This document shows, one piece after another, positions 9,186 through 17,816 of a DNA stretch of 64,000 nt. Within the stretch, counting starts at the first letter, position 1, and every line of letters begins with the position of its first letter. The notes beneath the pieces are model-generated. The model did no database searches, was not told where the DNA came from, and saw nothing but the letters and a program-made list of their open reading frames with translations. The translations under genes were made by a program, and so were the position numbers. This DNA is from Nodosilinea sp. FACHB-141 (GTDB taxonomy: Bacteria; Cyanobacteriota; Cyanobacteriia; Phormidesmidales; Phormidesmidaceae): contig NZ_JACJPP010000004.1 in assembly GCF_014696135.1 (NCBI RefSeq), positions 186,001 through 250,000 of the forward strand, written 5' to 3'.

Positions 9186-10427
9186 CTAAGCGAGGGTAAA
9201 CAGCTCCAGCTCTTGGGCCCGACCGCGAATGGGGTGTACCCCCACAGACTGCAAAGGCCAGGCGCCAGCCCGCTGTTGAGTGGCAGCGCTCACCAACACC
9301 CCATGCCCCAAAGTTTTCGTTAAAGCTTCGAGCCGGGCGGCCACGTTGACCGTATCACCAATCACCGTAAACTCAAGGCGACCACTGGGGCCTAAGCAGC
9401 CCGCGACTACGGGGCCAGAGTGCACTCCGACACCCATGGCTAGGGGCGAAATTTGCGTTACCTCCCGCACCATGGCGGAGGCGGCGGTGAGGGCGCTGCG
9501 GGCGTGGTTCTCCAACGGGTCGGGAGCACCAAAAACCGCCAGCATGCCGTCGCCCATAAACTTATCTACCCAGCCCCCGTGGTGCTCCACAATAGTGGCC
9601 AATAACCCCTGATAGCGATTGAGAAAATCGAAAGCCGTCTGGGGTTCTAGGGCTTCAGCAAAGTGGGTAAACTCGCGCAGATCGGTCACCACCACCGTAA
9701 CATCGCGCTTTTGGGATTGTTGAAGCAGCTCCAAGGGCGCCTCAAAGGCGGCTTCGACAATGGTTTTGGGCAAAAACTGCGCCATCAGCAGGCGGCCCGA
9801 CTCGTTTTTGACGTGGCGGCGCACAATGACCGCCATGCGCATGCCTAAATAGCCAGTGCCGAATACCGTAATGCCCGCAAACAGGGCAAGGGCCAGGTTG
9901 AGCTTAAACAGCACCGCCGCATAGCCAAAGTTAACCAGAGCCAGCAAGGAGGTGAGCAGTGCAGCGCGGCGACTCAGACGCAGCCCTCCCGACACCGCCA
10001 CCAGGCTGCAAAAGGCCACCACGTTGGTCAAAATCAGCGGTTGGGTAGCCCCTAGCACCCGCCAAATATTGGTAATGAAAGCCCACAGCAGCAGATTGTC
10101 GAAGATGGGAATGATCACCTGCCAGCGGCGCAGGGCCTCCATCGACAAGCCCTGGCGCAAAATGACCACCAGCCCCAGGGCAAACAGGTTGGCGCAAAGG
10201 CTAATGATCAGCACCGTAGGCGGTACGTGGTCTTTGCCCAACAGCACCTGAGGAAACAAAAACACGGCCACGTCGAGCAGCAGGGAGATCAGCAGCACCC
10301 CCATGCGCACGTAGGACAGCTGGAGTTCGTTGCGGTGAGCCTCTCGGGATACTACCTGGTCGAGGACGGCCTGGATGCTGAGGCGACGGGAGAGAGCAGT
10401 TGCGCCCGAAGGGGTTTGGAAGGTCAT
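9186..10427 (-). CDS. Membrane adenylate cyclase (class III)
   Basis: Protein of 413 residues. About residues 40-200 hold six likely membrane segments. The class III cyclase domain lies at about 225-400. Metal-binding aspartates are in VVVTDLREFTHF and FMGDGMLAVFG. The base-selecting pair looks like Lys (WVDKFMGDG) and Asp (VIGDTVNVAARLE), the adenylate cyclase combination. The transition-state Asn and Arg are also present in NVAARLE. It should therefore make cAMP. The start at 10427 (MTFQTPSGA) avoids a non-conserved 32-codon extension. It lies upstream of the hybrid kinase on the same strand, with a gap of about 190 bases. Confidence 0.9.
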   Translation of the reverse strand: MTFQTPSGATALSRRLSIQAVLDQVVSREAHRNELQLSYVRMGVLLISLLLDVAVFLFPQVLLGKDHVPPTVLIISLCANLFALGLVVILRQGLSMEALRRWQVIIPIFDNLLLWAFITNIWRVLGATQPLILTNVVAFCSLVAVSGGLRLSRRAALLTSLLALVNFGYAAVLFKLNLALALFAGITVFGTGYLGMRMAVIVRRHVKNESGRLLMAQFLPKTIVEAAFEAPLELLQQSQKRDVTVVVTDLREFTHFAEALEPQTAFDFLNRYQGLLATIVEHHGGWVDKFMGDGMLAVFGAPDPLENHARSALTAASAMVREVTQISPLAMGVGVHSGPVVAGCLGPSGRLEFTVIGDTVNVAARLEALTKTLGHGVLVSAATQQRAGAWPLQSVGVHPIRGRAQELELFTLA

Positions 10428-10635
10428 CTCCGCTGGTAGTTGAGGGGGAACACAGAAGCGATGTCCCTGATGAGGCAGACGGCGATGGTCAAGGACCGGC
10501 CCCCTAAGGCCATCGCGCCGCAACCTAACGGCTTAGTTCATTAAAGCACGGCCCTTTCCATGGTTCTGGGCTTGTAAGCGAAGGTTAACCCTAGAAAGGT
10601 TGCTCTGGTTTCAGAACGACCTCAAGCTGCCCTAA

Positions 10636-10655
10636 CCATGCCCGCTTCGGCATGG
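10636..10655. repeat. Short hairpin CCATGCC-loop-GGCATGG
   Basis: A 7-bp stem with a 6-base loop (CGCTTC) between the adenylate cyclase and peptidoglycan-binding-like genes. A close relative with the same core and a GCTT loop occurs at 36721-36737. There is no T run, so terminator function is uncertain. Confidence 0.5.
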
Positions 10656-10682
10656 CCCGCGATTGCCCCCAGCATCTCGGTC

Positions 10683-11216
10683 CTATAGATATCCCAGGGG
10701 AAGCCCGTCGGGGTATGCCGTCTTGAAGGATTCTATGGCGCGCTGGGTGGTAGGCCCCATGATGCCGTCGATCGCACCGCTGTAGACCCCCACCCGCTTG
10801 AGGTAGGCCTGAAGGGCTTTGGTCCTGTGCTGTAAATCATTCCATAATGTATCGACCCAGTTTTGCCCCAAAATGCGCTGGAGCCGATGCTGCTGCTGTC
10901 GCAGCACGTCGGCGGGCATGAGGTTGAGCTGTTCGCCCACCCAGCCATCGGCCTCGTCGAGCCAAAAGCTGAGCAGAGGATCATCGACGGCCTGGTCTAA
11001 GATAGCGCTCAAGCGAGCCTCGTCAGCGGCAGACAGCCGGGGCTGAAGGGCCAGGGTGCAGTAGTCAGCCAGCGTCTGGCGGTGCTGCTCTAGCCCCCGC
11101 CCAAGCGCGTCAATTGGGGCATGGTCTCGGGCAGTGAGTAGATCGACTACGGTGGAGCCGGAAGCCCCTGCCATAGAAGGATCGCCTAGGGGTGCCGTCG
11201 CGTGTTCCGTGTTCAT
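10683..11216 (-). CDS. Protein with C-terminal peptidoglycan-binding-like repeat
   Basis: Protein of 177 residues. The first 120 residues are helical with no recognised family (DEADGWVGEQLNLMPADVLR). The last 45 residues look like a PG_binding_1 repeat: LQAYLKRVGVYSGAIDGIMG then TTQRAIESFK. No signal peptide is visible, so a cytoplasmic location is possible and real cell-wall binding is unproven. I place the start at 11216 (MNTEHATAP); an upstream frame would run into a long palindrome. It is divergent from the sigma-factor gene, sharing a 365-base intergenic region. Confidence 0.7.
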   Translation of the reverse strand: MNTEHATAPLGDPSMAGASGSTVVDLLTARDHAPIDALGRGLEQHRQTLADYCTLALQPRLSAADEARLSAILDQAVDDPLLSFWLDEADGWVGEQLNLMPADVLRQQQHRLQRILGQNWVDTLWNDLQHRTKALQAYLKRVGVYSGAIDGIMGPTTQRAIESFKTAYPDGLPLGYL

Positions 11217-11280
11217 GACTCCTCGCGTGCCTCCGGAGGGAAAGCAAAATAGACAACCGAGATTGGCTAACCGCCCGCTG

Positions 11281-11314
11281 CTGTGATGCCGCTGCGATCG
11301 CAGCGGCATTACAG
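11281..11314. promoter_or_regulatory. 34-base near-perfect palindrome centred on HIP1
   Basis: The inner 24 bases (11286-11309) are a perfect palindrome around GCGATCGC. Four further outer pairs form with one G-T wobble between. It lies in the divergent intergenic region, 65 bases upstream of the peptidoglycan-binding-like gene and 267 bases upstream of the sigma-factor gene. It could be an operator or a cruciform; function is unknown. Confidence 0.6.
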
Positions 11315-11580
11315 GCTTACATCAGCCAGCTGCCAAGCAGTCAAAACCCAGGCAAAGCTCCAAACTAACCCGGTTGAAGCCGAAGCCGACAGGGTTTGGA
11401 GATTGCCGCACTAGTGTATTAGTGACTTCAGGCTGACGTTTGTGACAGGCCAAGCCAGACTTTTTTGCCAGAATTCTCTAGAAGTTTTTGAGCGCTAGTT
11501 TCCGCAATTTGAAATGTCACAGTGGAGCCATCTACATCACTTAGAAAGTGAGTGATGCTGCACCTAAGGCCCTAGGGAAT

Positions 11581-12240
11581 ATGAGCCAACCTGACGACAC
11601 CAGTGGTTTTAATGAGTTCCGCCCACCCGCCGATGCTCCAGCCCAAGATGTGTTCGATCAAGCGCTGAGTGAGATTCTCAGCAAAGACAACACCCATGCT
11701 CACACCCTGCTCAGTGTCATTCAAAGAACTCTCAAGCAGTACCATCTAGACGCCCAGTTTGAGGCCCACGAGATTCTCCATGAGGCCTATCTGCGGGGCA
11801 AAAAGAAGCTCCAGACCGGAGAAGTGATCCGCAACCCCTATGCTTGGCTCAAGGCTACGGCCGTTCACGTAGTCTACGAACGCAAGCGCCAGCATCGCAC
11901 CAGCGCCACCGACCCCCAGGTGATGGAGGCGATCTTGCCTGACTATCGCCTCAACCTGATGCAGCAGCAGATGCTGCTCGAAGAGCTAGACCTGCTCTAT
12001 CAGGCCTTGCACCTGCTCTACCAAGAAGACCCCACCGCCACCTGCCTGCTCTATCTACGCACCGTGCGCGGCTGGTCTTGGGATCAAATTTGCCAGTGGC
12101 TAGTCGCTGAGGGACAGCCGCTGGCCAGTGAAGTCGCGCTGCGCCAGCGGGCTTCTCGGGCGAAGCGCCGCCTGCAAAACATCGTCTGGCGACGCATCGA
12201 TCAAGGCGCTCCACCCACTGGGCCAATGTCCTACCGATGA
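11581..12240 (+). CDS. ECF-like RNA polymerase sigma factor
   Basis: Protein of 219 residues with a sigma region 2-like segment (FEAHEILHEAYLRGKKKL then RNPYAWLKATAVHVVYERKR, about residues 70-115). A region 4-like helix-turn-helix follows (LRTVRGWSWDQICQWL and ALRQRASRAKRRL, about 155-205). It should direct RNA polymerase to a special promoter set, presumably in response to stress. No anti-sigma gene is obvious beside it. An in-frame GTG at 11548 would add 11 residues; I favour the ATG at 11581, which has AGGGA just upstream. It precedes the DsbA-like gene by 82 bases on the same strand. Confidence 0.78.
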   Translation: MSQPDDTSGFNEFRPPADAPAQDVFDQALSEILSKDNTHAHTLLSVIQRTLKQYHLDAQFEAHEILHEAYLRGKKKLQTGEVIRNPYAWLKATAVHVVYERKRQHRTSATDPQVMEAILPDYRLNLMQQQMLLEELDLLYQALHLLYQEDPTATCLLYLRTVRGWSWDQICQWLVAEGQPLASEVALRQRASRAKRRLQNIVWRRIDQGAPPTGPMSYR

Positions 12241-12322
12241 GCAACGTTTGCTGAGAAAAAGCTGGCTAGGCTACCCCCAGAACGGCATGATGGGGATAGC
12301 CCTAGCACCGAAAAGGAAGCCC

Positions 12323-13045
12323 ATGGATAAGGTCTTGGCGCGGCTGCGCGAATCCAAACTGCTGCTGTGGGGCATTGTTGTCGCTCTGCTGGTGGGAGTA
12401 GCGATTCCAATGCTGATTTTCTTACCCCGACGCAATCAGGCCAGCCCGCCCCCTAACCCCGAGGCTCACCAGGAAATTGTCACTGAGGTAATCACCTCGA
12501 CCGGTCGCGCCAGTTTAATCGGCTCCTCGCCCACCAAGGGCAACCCCAACGCGCCGATTGTGCTGTTTAAGTTCTCCGACTTTGAGTGCCCCTACTGTGC
12601 TGTGGCGGCGGGCAATATGAATGAGTTTGTGGGGAAGCACGAAGCCGATATTCTCTACGTCTATAAACATTTTCCCCTCACCCAAATTCACCCTGAGGCA
12701 ATGCCGTCGGCAAAGGCGGCCTGGGCAGCGGGGCAGCAGGGGCAGTTTTGGCTTTACCACGACGGTCTGTTTGTCAACCAAAATCGCCTCGGCGAAGACC
12801 TCTATGTTGAACTGGCCGAGGCCATGCAGCTCGATCTGGAGCAGTTCAACCGCGATCGCGCCAGTGCCGAGGCCGAAGCCGCCATTCAGCAAGATCTGGC
12901 CCTAGCCCAGCAGCTTCAGCTCCAGGGTACGCCCTCCTTCATCATGAATGACCTGCTGATTCCGGGCGGCGCGCCCCCTGAGCTGTTTGAGAAAATCTTT
13001 AACCAAATCAATGCGGCCATTAAAAGCCAGAGCGAGCCTCAGTAG
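12323..13045 (+). CDS. DsbA family thioredoxin-fold protein, membrane anchored
   Basis: Protein of 240 residues with one N-terminal membrane anchor (about 13-34). The thioredoxin-fold domain with a helical insertion occupies about residues 65-235. The active site CPYC lies in FSDFECPYCAVAAGN and the cis-Pro loop is QGTPSFIMND. This is the DsbA/Thioredoxin_4 family, which oxidises or isomerises disulfides in exported proteins. The start is fixed by AAAAGGAAG shortly before the ATG at 12323; longer frames overlap the sigma-factor gene. It may be co-transcribed with that sigma factor, which would suggest an envelope-stress link. That link is inference. Confidence 0.88.
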   Translation: MDKVLARLRESKLLLWGIVVALLVGVAIPMLIFLPRRNQASPPPNPEAHQEIVTEVITSTGRASLIGSSPTKGNPNAPIVLFKFSDFECPYCAVAAGNMNEFVGKHEADILYVYKHFPLTQIHPEAMPSAKAAWAAGQQGQFWLYHDGLFVNQNRLGEDLYVELAEAMQLDLEQFNRDRASAEAEAAIQQDLALAQQLQLQGTPSFIMNDLLIPGGAPPELFEKIFNQINAAIKSQSEPQ

Positions 13046-13072
13046 GCTGCTAAGCAAAGGTGATAGGTGGTG

Positions 13073-13103
13073 GGGTTCAAGGTTTAAGGTCTGCCCTGAA
13101 CCC
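13073..13103. repeat. Intergenic hairpin GGGTTCA...TGAACCC
   Basis: A 7-bp inverted repeat enclosing AGGTTTAAGG sits between the convergent dsbA-like and GGDEF-EAL genes, followed by CCCTAAACCC. The same architecture with changed, still-pairing bases recurs at 62146-62189. It could act as a terminator or belong to a cyanobacterial intergenic repeat family. Confidence 0.6.
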
Positions 13104-13119
13104 TACACCCTAAACCCTT

Positions 13120-16100
13120 CTACCCCTGGGCTTGGGCCGCCTGAACCTCAGTTAGCTCAGCCACGAGGGTTTCCGCTACTGCCGACGTAACCGGGGCATT
13201 AAACAAGTATCCCTGGCCCAGCTGGCAGCCCAGCGATTTGAGCTGCTGGAGCTGTTCTGGGGTTTCAATGCCTTCGGCAATGGTAGTTAGGCCGAGCTGC
13301 TGAGACAGATTAATAATCGTTCTCGCCATGCTGAGGTTGCGATGACTCTCAGACAGGTTGTTGACAAACGACCGATCGATTTTGAGGTTGTTGACCGAGA
13401 GCCGGTGCAAATAGCTGAGGGAAGAGAACCCGGTACCAAAGTCGTCAATGCTGATCTGGATATCCCGCTGGTTGAGCTGCTGTAGCCGCTGGTTGATGAC
13501 TTCGATATCTTCCATAAACATGCTCTCGGTAATTTCGAGGGCGAGGCAATGCCCCGGCAACCCGGTTTCAGCTAAAACCTGTTCCACTAGAGCCACCAGG
13601 TTGGACTCTTTGAGTTGAACCACTGAGAGGTTGACGCTCATTTTGAGCGCTGCTGACGCAGGAAACTGCGCCTGCCAGGTGGCCAACTGCTGACAGGCGG
13701 TTTTTAACACCCAGGTGCCAAGGGGCACTATGAGCCCCGTATCTTCAGCAATGGGAATGAAATCGACGGGGGAGATCATGCCCTGGACCGGATGTTGCCA
13801 GCGGACTAGAGCCTCAAAGCCAACTAGACTGCCAGTGGCCAAATCGACAATGGGCTGGTAGCGCAGGGTCAACTCCTGCTGAGCAATAGCCAGACGCAGG
13901 GCATTTTCCAGCTCTAGGCGCTGCAACGCCTTCTGGTGCATGGTTTGGTTGAAAATCGTATAGCCTAGCTGGCCCGTTTGCTTGGCTGAGTACATGGCAA
14001 TTTCGGCATCGCGCAAAATATTGATGCCTTCGCTATAGCTGCGATCGCCCAGCACAATGCCAATGCTGGCTCCGATGACGACATCTTGGCTAGCCAGAGG
14101 TATAGCCGTTTGAAAACTGCCTAATACCCGCTCGGCGGTGCGCACCGCCGCCGCCAAGTTGTCGATGTCTTCGATCAGCAGCACAAATTCGTCGCCGCCC
14201 AGGCGGGCCGCCAGATCAACACCGCCAATGGCAGCCTGAAGTCGTTTGGCAATCAGCTGTAGCAGGCGATCGCCCACCTGGTGTCCCAGACTATCGTTAA
14301 TCACCTTGAAGCGATCGAGATCAATTAGCAGCACCGCAAACTGGGCGTCATCGTGTTGATGAATCCGCTTGATCGCCAGGTTTAACCGCTCAAGCAGCAG
14401 ACTGCGATTGGGCAACCCGGTTAGGCTGTCATGGGTGGCGTCGTGCTCCATCTGCTCAAGCATGCGCACTTGATCGGTTACATCTCGCGAGCTGGTTTGC
14501 AGATAGGTGGGCACTCCCTCGTCTGAGCAAATCACCTTGATCAGAGTTTCAAGCCAGATGTAGCGCCTGTTTTTGCATCGCACCCGATAGGTGATTGGGC
14601 CCGCAGAGGGATCGTGAAGTGCCTGCTGAAACTGAGGCTGCATCAGGGGGCGGTCTTCTGGATGGCACTGGCGGTAGGGATCGCTGCCCACCAATTCTTC
14701 GGGCTCAAAACCCAGCAGCGCGGTGCAAGAGGGGCTCAGGTAGAGAAACTTACCCGACAGATCGTGTAGACAGACCAAGTCTTTAACATTCTCAGCCAGC
14801 AGTCGAAAGCGGGCCTCACTCTGTTGTAAGGCCGCTTCAGCCTGCTGACGCTCTAGCTCAGCAGCAGCCCGGTTGGCAAAAATTTGCAGAATGGTGGCGT
14901 AGTCAATGCGATCGCGCAGGGGCCGTTTACTCATCACGCAGAGCAGACCCAGGACATCGCCCCCGGCGCTAGTCATCGTTACCCCTACGTAGCCCTTTAG
15001 CTTCAAACGCTGCAGAAAGGGGTTGGTGGAGAACGACTCGGCAACCTGGTCAACGCAGCGATGAAACCCTTGATTTAGCACCAGGGCACAGGGCATCTCC
15101 GTAGCCGCGATCGTGATATTGGGCTGTAACTCTCCCTCACACCAAAAGGCTAGGGTGTGCATCCCGTCGGTTTGGCGTTCTGCTACATAGACGCAGTCGG
15201 CATCTAGGGCCGAGGCTAAATGCCTCACCAGCTGTTGAAAAAACGCCTCCCCAGTGACAGCTGCCGTGCCAGCCATTAGCTGTTGCAAGGCGTCGGTAGC
15301 TTGCTTAATCTCTGTAATATCGCGCTCAATGACCACGTAGCGGTAAACTTCGCCCTGCTCATCTCGAATCGGGAACGAGCGATTCCAAATCCAGCGGGTG
15401 TGGCCGTCAGCGCCAATGAACCGATATTCATCATTGAAGAAGTCTTTGCCCTGCAGCTCGTCTGCAAATTTCTCAGAAACCCAAGGGCGATCGTCAGGAT
15501 GAACATACTGGAGCCAGGCCCCAGGGGAAGAGTTGTCGGCCACGACATCTTGGTAGAGATCCGCAAACCGATTATTAGAGTAAATCAGCTTGCCAGTGCT
15601 AACCTCTCGCAGCAGCAACGAATCTTCGATGCCATCGACAATCTGCCGCAGCTGCTCGTGGCCCCGCTTCAGCGATCGCCCCATCAGCCTTTTGGCCTGA
15701 AGCTGCTGCCTGAGCTGCGAGTTGCTCGTGCGCAACGCCGTTTCCTGGGCGAACAAGTTAGCAATCAGCTGGGTAAATGCCTCCGTTAGCCGAGAGACCT
15801 CATTGCGGCCCTTGATCCGAGGCAGCAGCACATCGCGGTTGCCGTCACGAATTTGGTCGGCGGCGGCGGCAATTTGCAGCAGGGGCTTGGTGATGCGGTA
15901 GGCCGCGAGCCAACCCACAACCACAAACCCACTGCCGAGGCTCAGCCCGCCCAGCAAGATTTTCCAAAACAGGGCGCGGGCTGGGCTAAAAGCTGTAGAC
16001 ACCGGCTCGTGCACTAAAATCGTCCAGCCCAAGCCGGGGTAGCTGCTATGCCCTTGGCTGCTAAAAAACCCTACCAAGTAGTGTTCACCATCGGGCCAGC

Positions 16101-16866
16101 GCTCCACAGTAAAACCCTTTGACTCGGTCTGAGCCAGACGCAAGCTGTTTAAGTTCAGCTGCTGCCCCTGCCAAGCCTCAGGGCCAAGAATAACCTTGCC
16201 TGCAGCATCAACAATAAAAACAGCTTGATTGCTGGCAGCAGGATCCTGCATCAGCGAGGTTGCTACCTCTTCTACCCATTCCCAGGTGATGTGAGCGCCC
16301 AAAACACCTTGCAGTTCTCCGCGATCGCTATACACAGGAGCGGCCACATCTAGCAGACGCAGAGGGGCTCCATCGGCCTTGGGCGGCAAAAGCTTACTCA
16401 GCAACTTGGCATCGTGCACATCTCCCACGAAGGGTTCATTTTTGGCTGCAATAAACCAGTCTCGCTCAGCTACGCTCACCCCCTCCAGCAAATCCTGGGT
16501 GCTGACTTGAACGACACCTTGGGTGTCGGCAAAGCCAATCCAGGTGTAGTCAGGGTAGGTGCTCTGGAGACGTTCAAGTAAGGATTGCCGCTCAACCATA
16601 GCCTGGGAAAACGTTCCTACCAGCTTGAACTCGGCAATAATTTGAATCTCACGGTAGCGTTCAAACAGACTCCGGTCTAATTCTTCTGTAAGCTGGCCCG
16701 CCATCAGCTCCAGCCTGTAGCCCATGTCGCGCTCGATCTGATCCTCTGCCTGTCTACCGGCCACACCGCCTAAAACAGCCGACAACAAAAGCGTGATGCC
16801 GCTAAAGGCAACTCCCAAACGGATACCTAGGCTGGTGTTGACCCAGGACGGAAAAAATCGCTGCAT
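13120..16866 (-). CDS. Cache-HAMP-PAS-GAF-PAS-GGDEF-EAL protein
   Basis: Bifunctional c-di-GMP enzyme candidate of 1248 residues. Order: membrane segment (about 15-35), periplasmic Cache sensor (about 40-290), second membrane segment (about 315-335), HAMP, PAS with PAC (about 400-530), GAF (about 540-690), PAS (about 700-820), GGDEF (about 830-990) and EAL (about 1005-1240). The synthase motif is GGDEF. The hydrolase residues are all present: EAL, SVNLS, ALEITES, SIDDFGTG, LKIDRSF and AEGIET. The inhibitory I-site is absent: GGVD occupies the place of RxxD five residues before GGDEF. Its output is therefore probably not product-inhibited. Monocistronic. Confidence 0.93.
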   Translation of the reverse strand: MQRFFPSWVNTSLGIRLGVAFSGITLLLSAVLGGVAGRQAEDQIERDMGYRLELMAGQLTEELDRSLFERYREIQIIAEFKLVGTFSQAMVERQSLLERLQSTYPDYTWIGFADTQGVVQVSTQDLLEGVSVAERDWFIAAKNEPFVGDVHDAKLLSKLLPPKADGAPLRLLDVAAPVYSDRGELQGVLGAHITWEWVEEVATSLMQDPAASNQAVFIVDAAGKVILGPEAWQGQQLNLNSLRLAQTESKGFTVERWPDGEHYLVGFFSSQGHSSYPGLGWTILVHEPVSTAFSPARALFWKILLGGLSLGSGFVVVGWLAAYRITKPLLQIAAAADQIRDGNRDVLLPRIKGRNEVSRLTEAFTQLIANLFAQETALRTSNSQLRQQLQAKRLMGRSLKRGHEQLRQIVDGIEDSLLLREVSTGKLIYSNNRFADLYQDVVADNSSPGAWLQYVHPDDRPWVSEKFADELQGKDFFNDEYRFIGADGHTRWIWNRSFPIRDEQGEVYRYVVIERDITEIKQATDALQQLMAGTAAVTGEAFFQQLVRHLASALDADCVYVAERQTDGMHTLAFWCEGELQPNITIAATEMPCALVLNQGFHRCVDQVAESFSTNPFLQRLKLKGYVGVTMTSAGGDVLGLLCVMSKRPLRDRIDYATILQIFANRAAAELERQQAEAALQQSEARFRLLAENVKDLVCLHDLSGKFLYLSPSCTALLGFEPEELVGSDPYRQCHPEDRPLMQPQFQQALHDPSAGPITYRVRCKNRRYIWLETLIKVICSDEGVPTYLQTSSRDVTDQVRMLEQMEHDATHDSLTGLPNRSLLLERLNLAIKRIHQHDDAQFAVLLIDLDRFKVINDSLGHQVGDRLLQLIAKRLQAAIGGVDLAARLGGDEFVLLIEDIDNLAAAVRTAERVLGSFQTAIPLASQDVVIGASIGIVLGDRSYSEGINILRDAEIAMYSAKQTGQLGYTIFNQTMHQKALQRLELENALRLAIAQQELTLRYQPIVDLATGSLVGFEALVRWQHPVQGMISPVDFIPIAEDTGLIVPLGTWVLKTACQQLATWQAQFPASAALKMSVNLSVVQLKESNLVALVEQVLAETGLPGHCLALEITESMFMEDIEVINQRLQQLNQRDIQISIDDFGTGFSSLSYLHRLSVNNLKIDRSFVNNLSESHRNLSMARTIINLSQQLGLTTIAEGIETPEQLQQLKSLGCQLGQGYLFNAPVTSAVAETLVAELTEVQAAQAQG

Positions 16867-17816
16867 AAGCTCAAATTTGAGGGAGCTAGAAACTTTAAGG
16901 GGTCATACAGCTTGAATGTTGCTGTATATCAGTACATGGACAAGGCAGATGGAGCTGCATAGGTGTGTACAACTACGACTAAATAGTCAGAGCACTATGG
17001 GTGAATCTAACTATGTTGTGGTGGTAGAGTTTGCCACAGAAAGATAACGAAGAGATATGTCTGCTGTGCCCTCAAAGCTTGAGATCTAACTGACAGGAGA
17101 CATCTACTTCGTGGCTGATATCCTAGAAAATACCTACGTGGGTATCTGAAACGAGTTGTGAAATTTTAGTTTTCAAGGATTTTGATCCGTATTTTTAGTG
17201 GTTAAAAACACAACACTGCGTTTTTTGAGTATGCCCACTTCACTGATTTTTCATCCCGTGACGAAACCCTGCAATCTTTAAGTCAATCTAAAGGCAAGCA
17301 CCTATAGATAGTCTGCCTTTTAACAGCCGATTTTGGCCTTACTTCAAAGCAACGAAACCCGTGATTAACCGATTAGAACTATATAGATCTATCTATATAT
17401 AAAACTGTGTGAGCGGCGAGCTGGGTTATCGGCGCTCCAGTTGCCCAGGAAGACTATGCCAGTTGAGTGTGCCAGTTTAGCTGTCTGCCTCCCCTACCTT
17501 CTCAATTGGAACAAGCAGGTCAAAGGCTTGGTCGCACATTTTTGCTGGTTCTAAAGCTGCAAACGTCTGTGGATACTGGGTTTTGCTAATTTATGCTGTC
17601 TCCTCGACTGTTGGGCCACTGTCACCCACTACACAAAGTGTCATGGCCTCGCTAAGGGATACACAGGCCGTAGCGCTACAACAGTGTCATGGCGAAAGCG
17701 AAGACAACTGCTTCCCCGCCAGACCCATCCCGACCTAATGGCATTGCTCAAACCGTTTCGGGTGGGCTTCTAACAAAGACAGTCAACAACACACAGTTTG
17801 CATTTGGAGAATGATC
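16867..17816. promoter_or_regulatory. 950-base non-coding leader before the small OMP gene
   Basis: No convincing gene is seen here. The region is AT-rich around 17160-17410. It contains a 20-base palindrome (17380-17399, arms TATATAGAT/ATCTATATA), and two copies of GTGTCATGGC at 17638 and 17684, 46 bases apart. An RBS, GGAGA, is at 17806-17810. Such a long leader suggests complex regulation or an unrecognised small RNA; I recognise no known RNA family. Confidence 0.4.
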
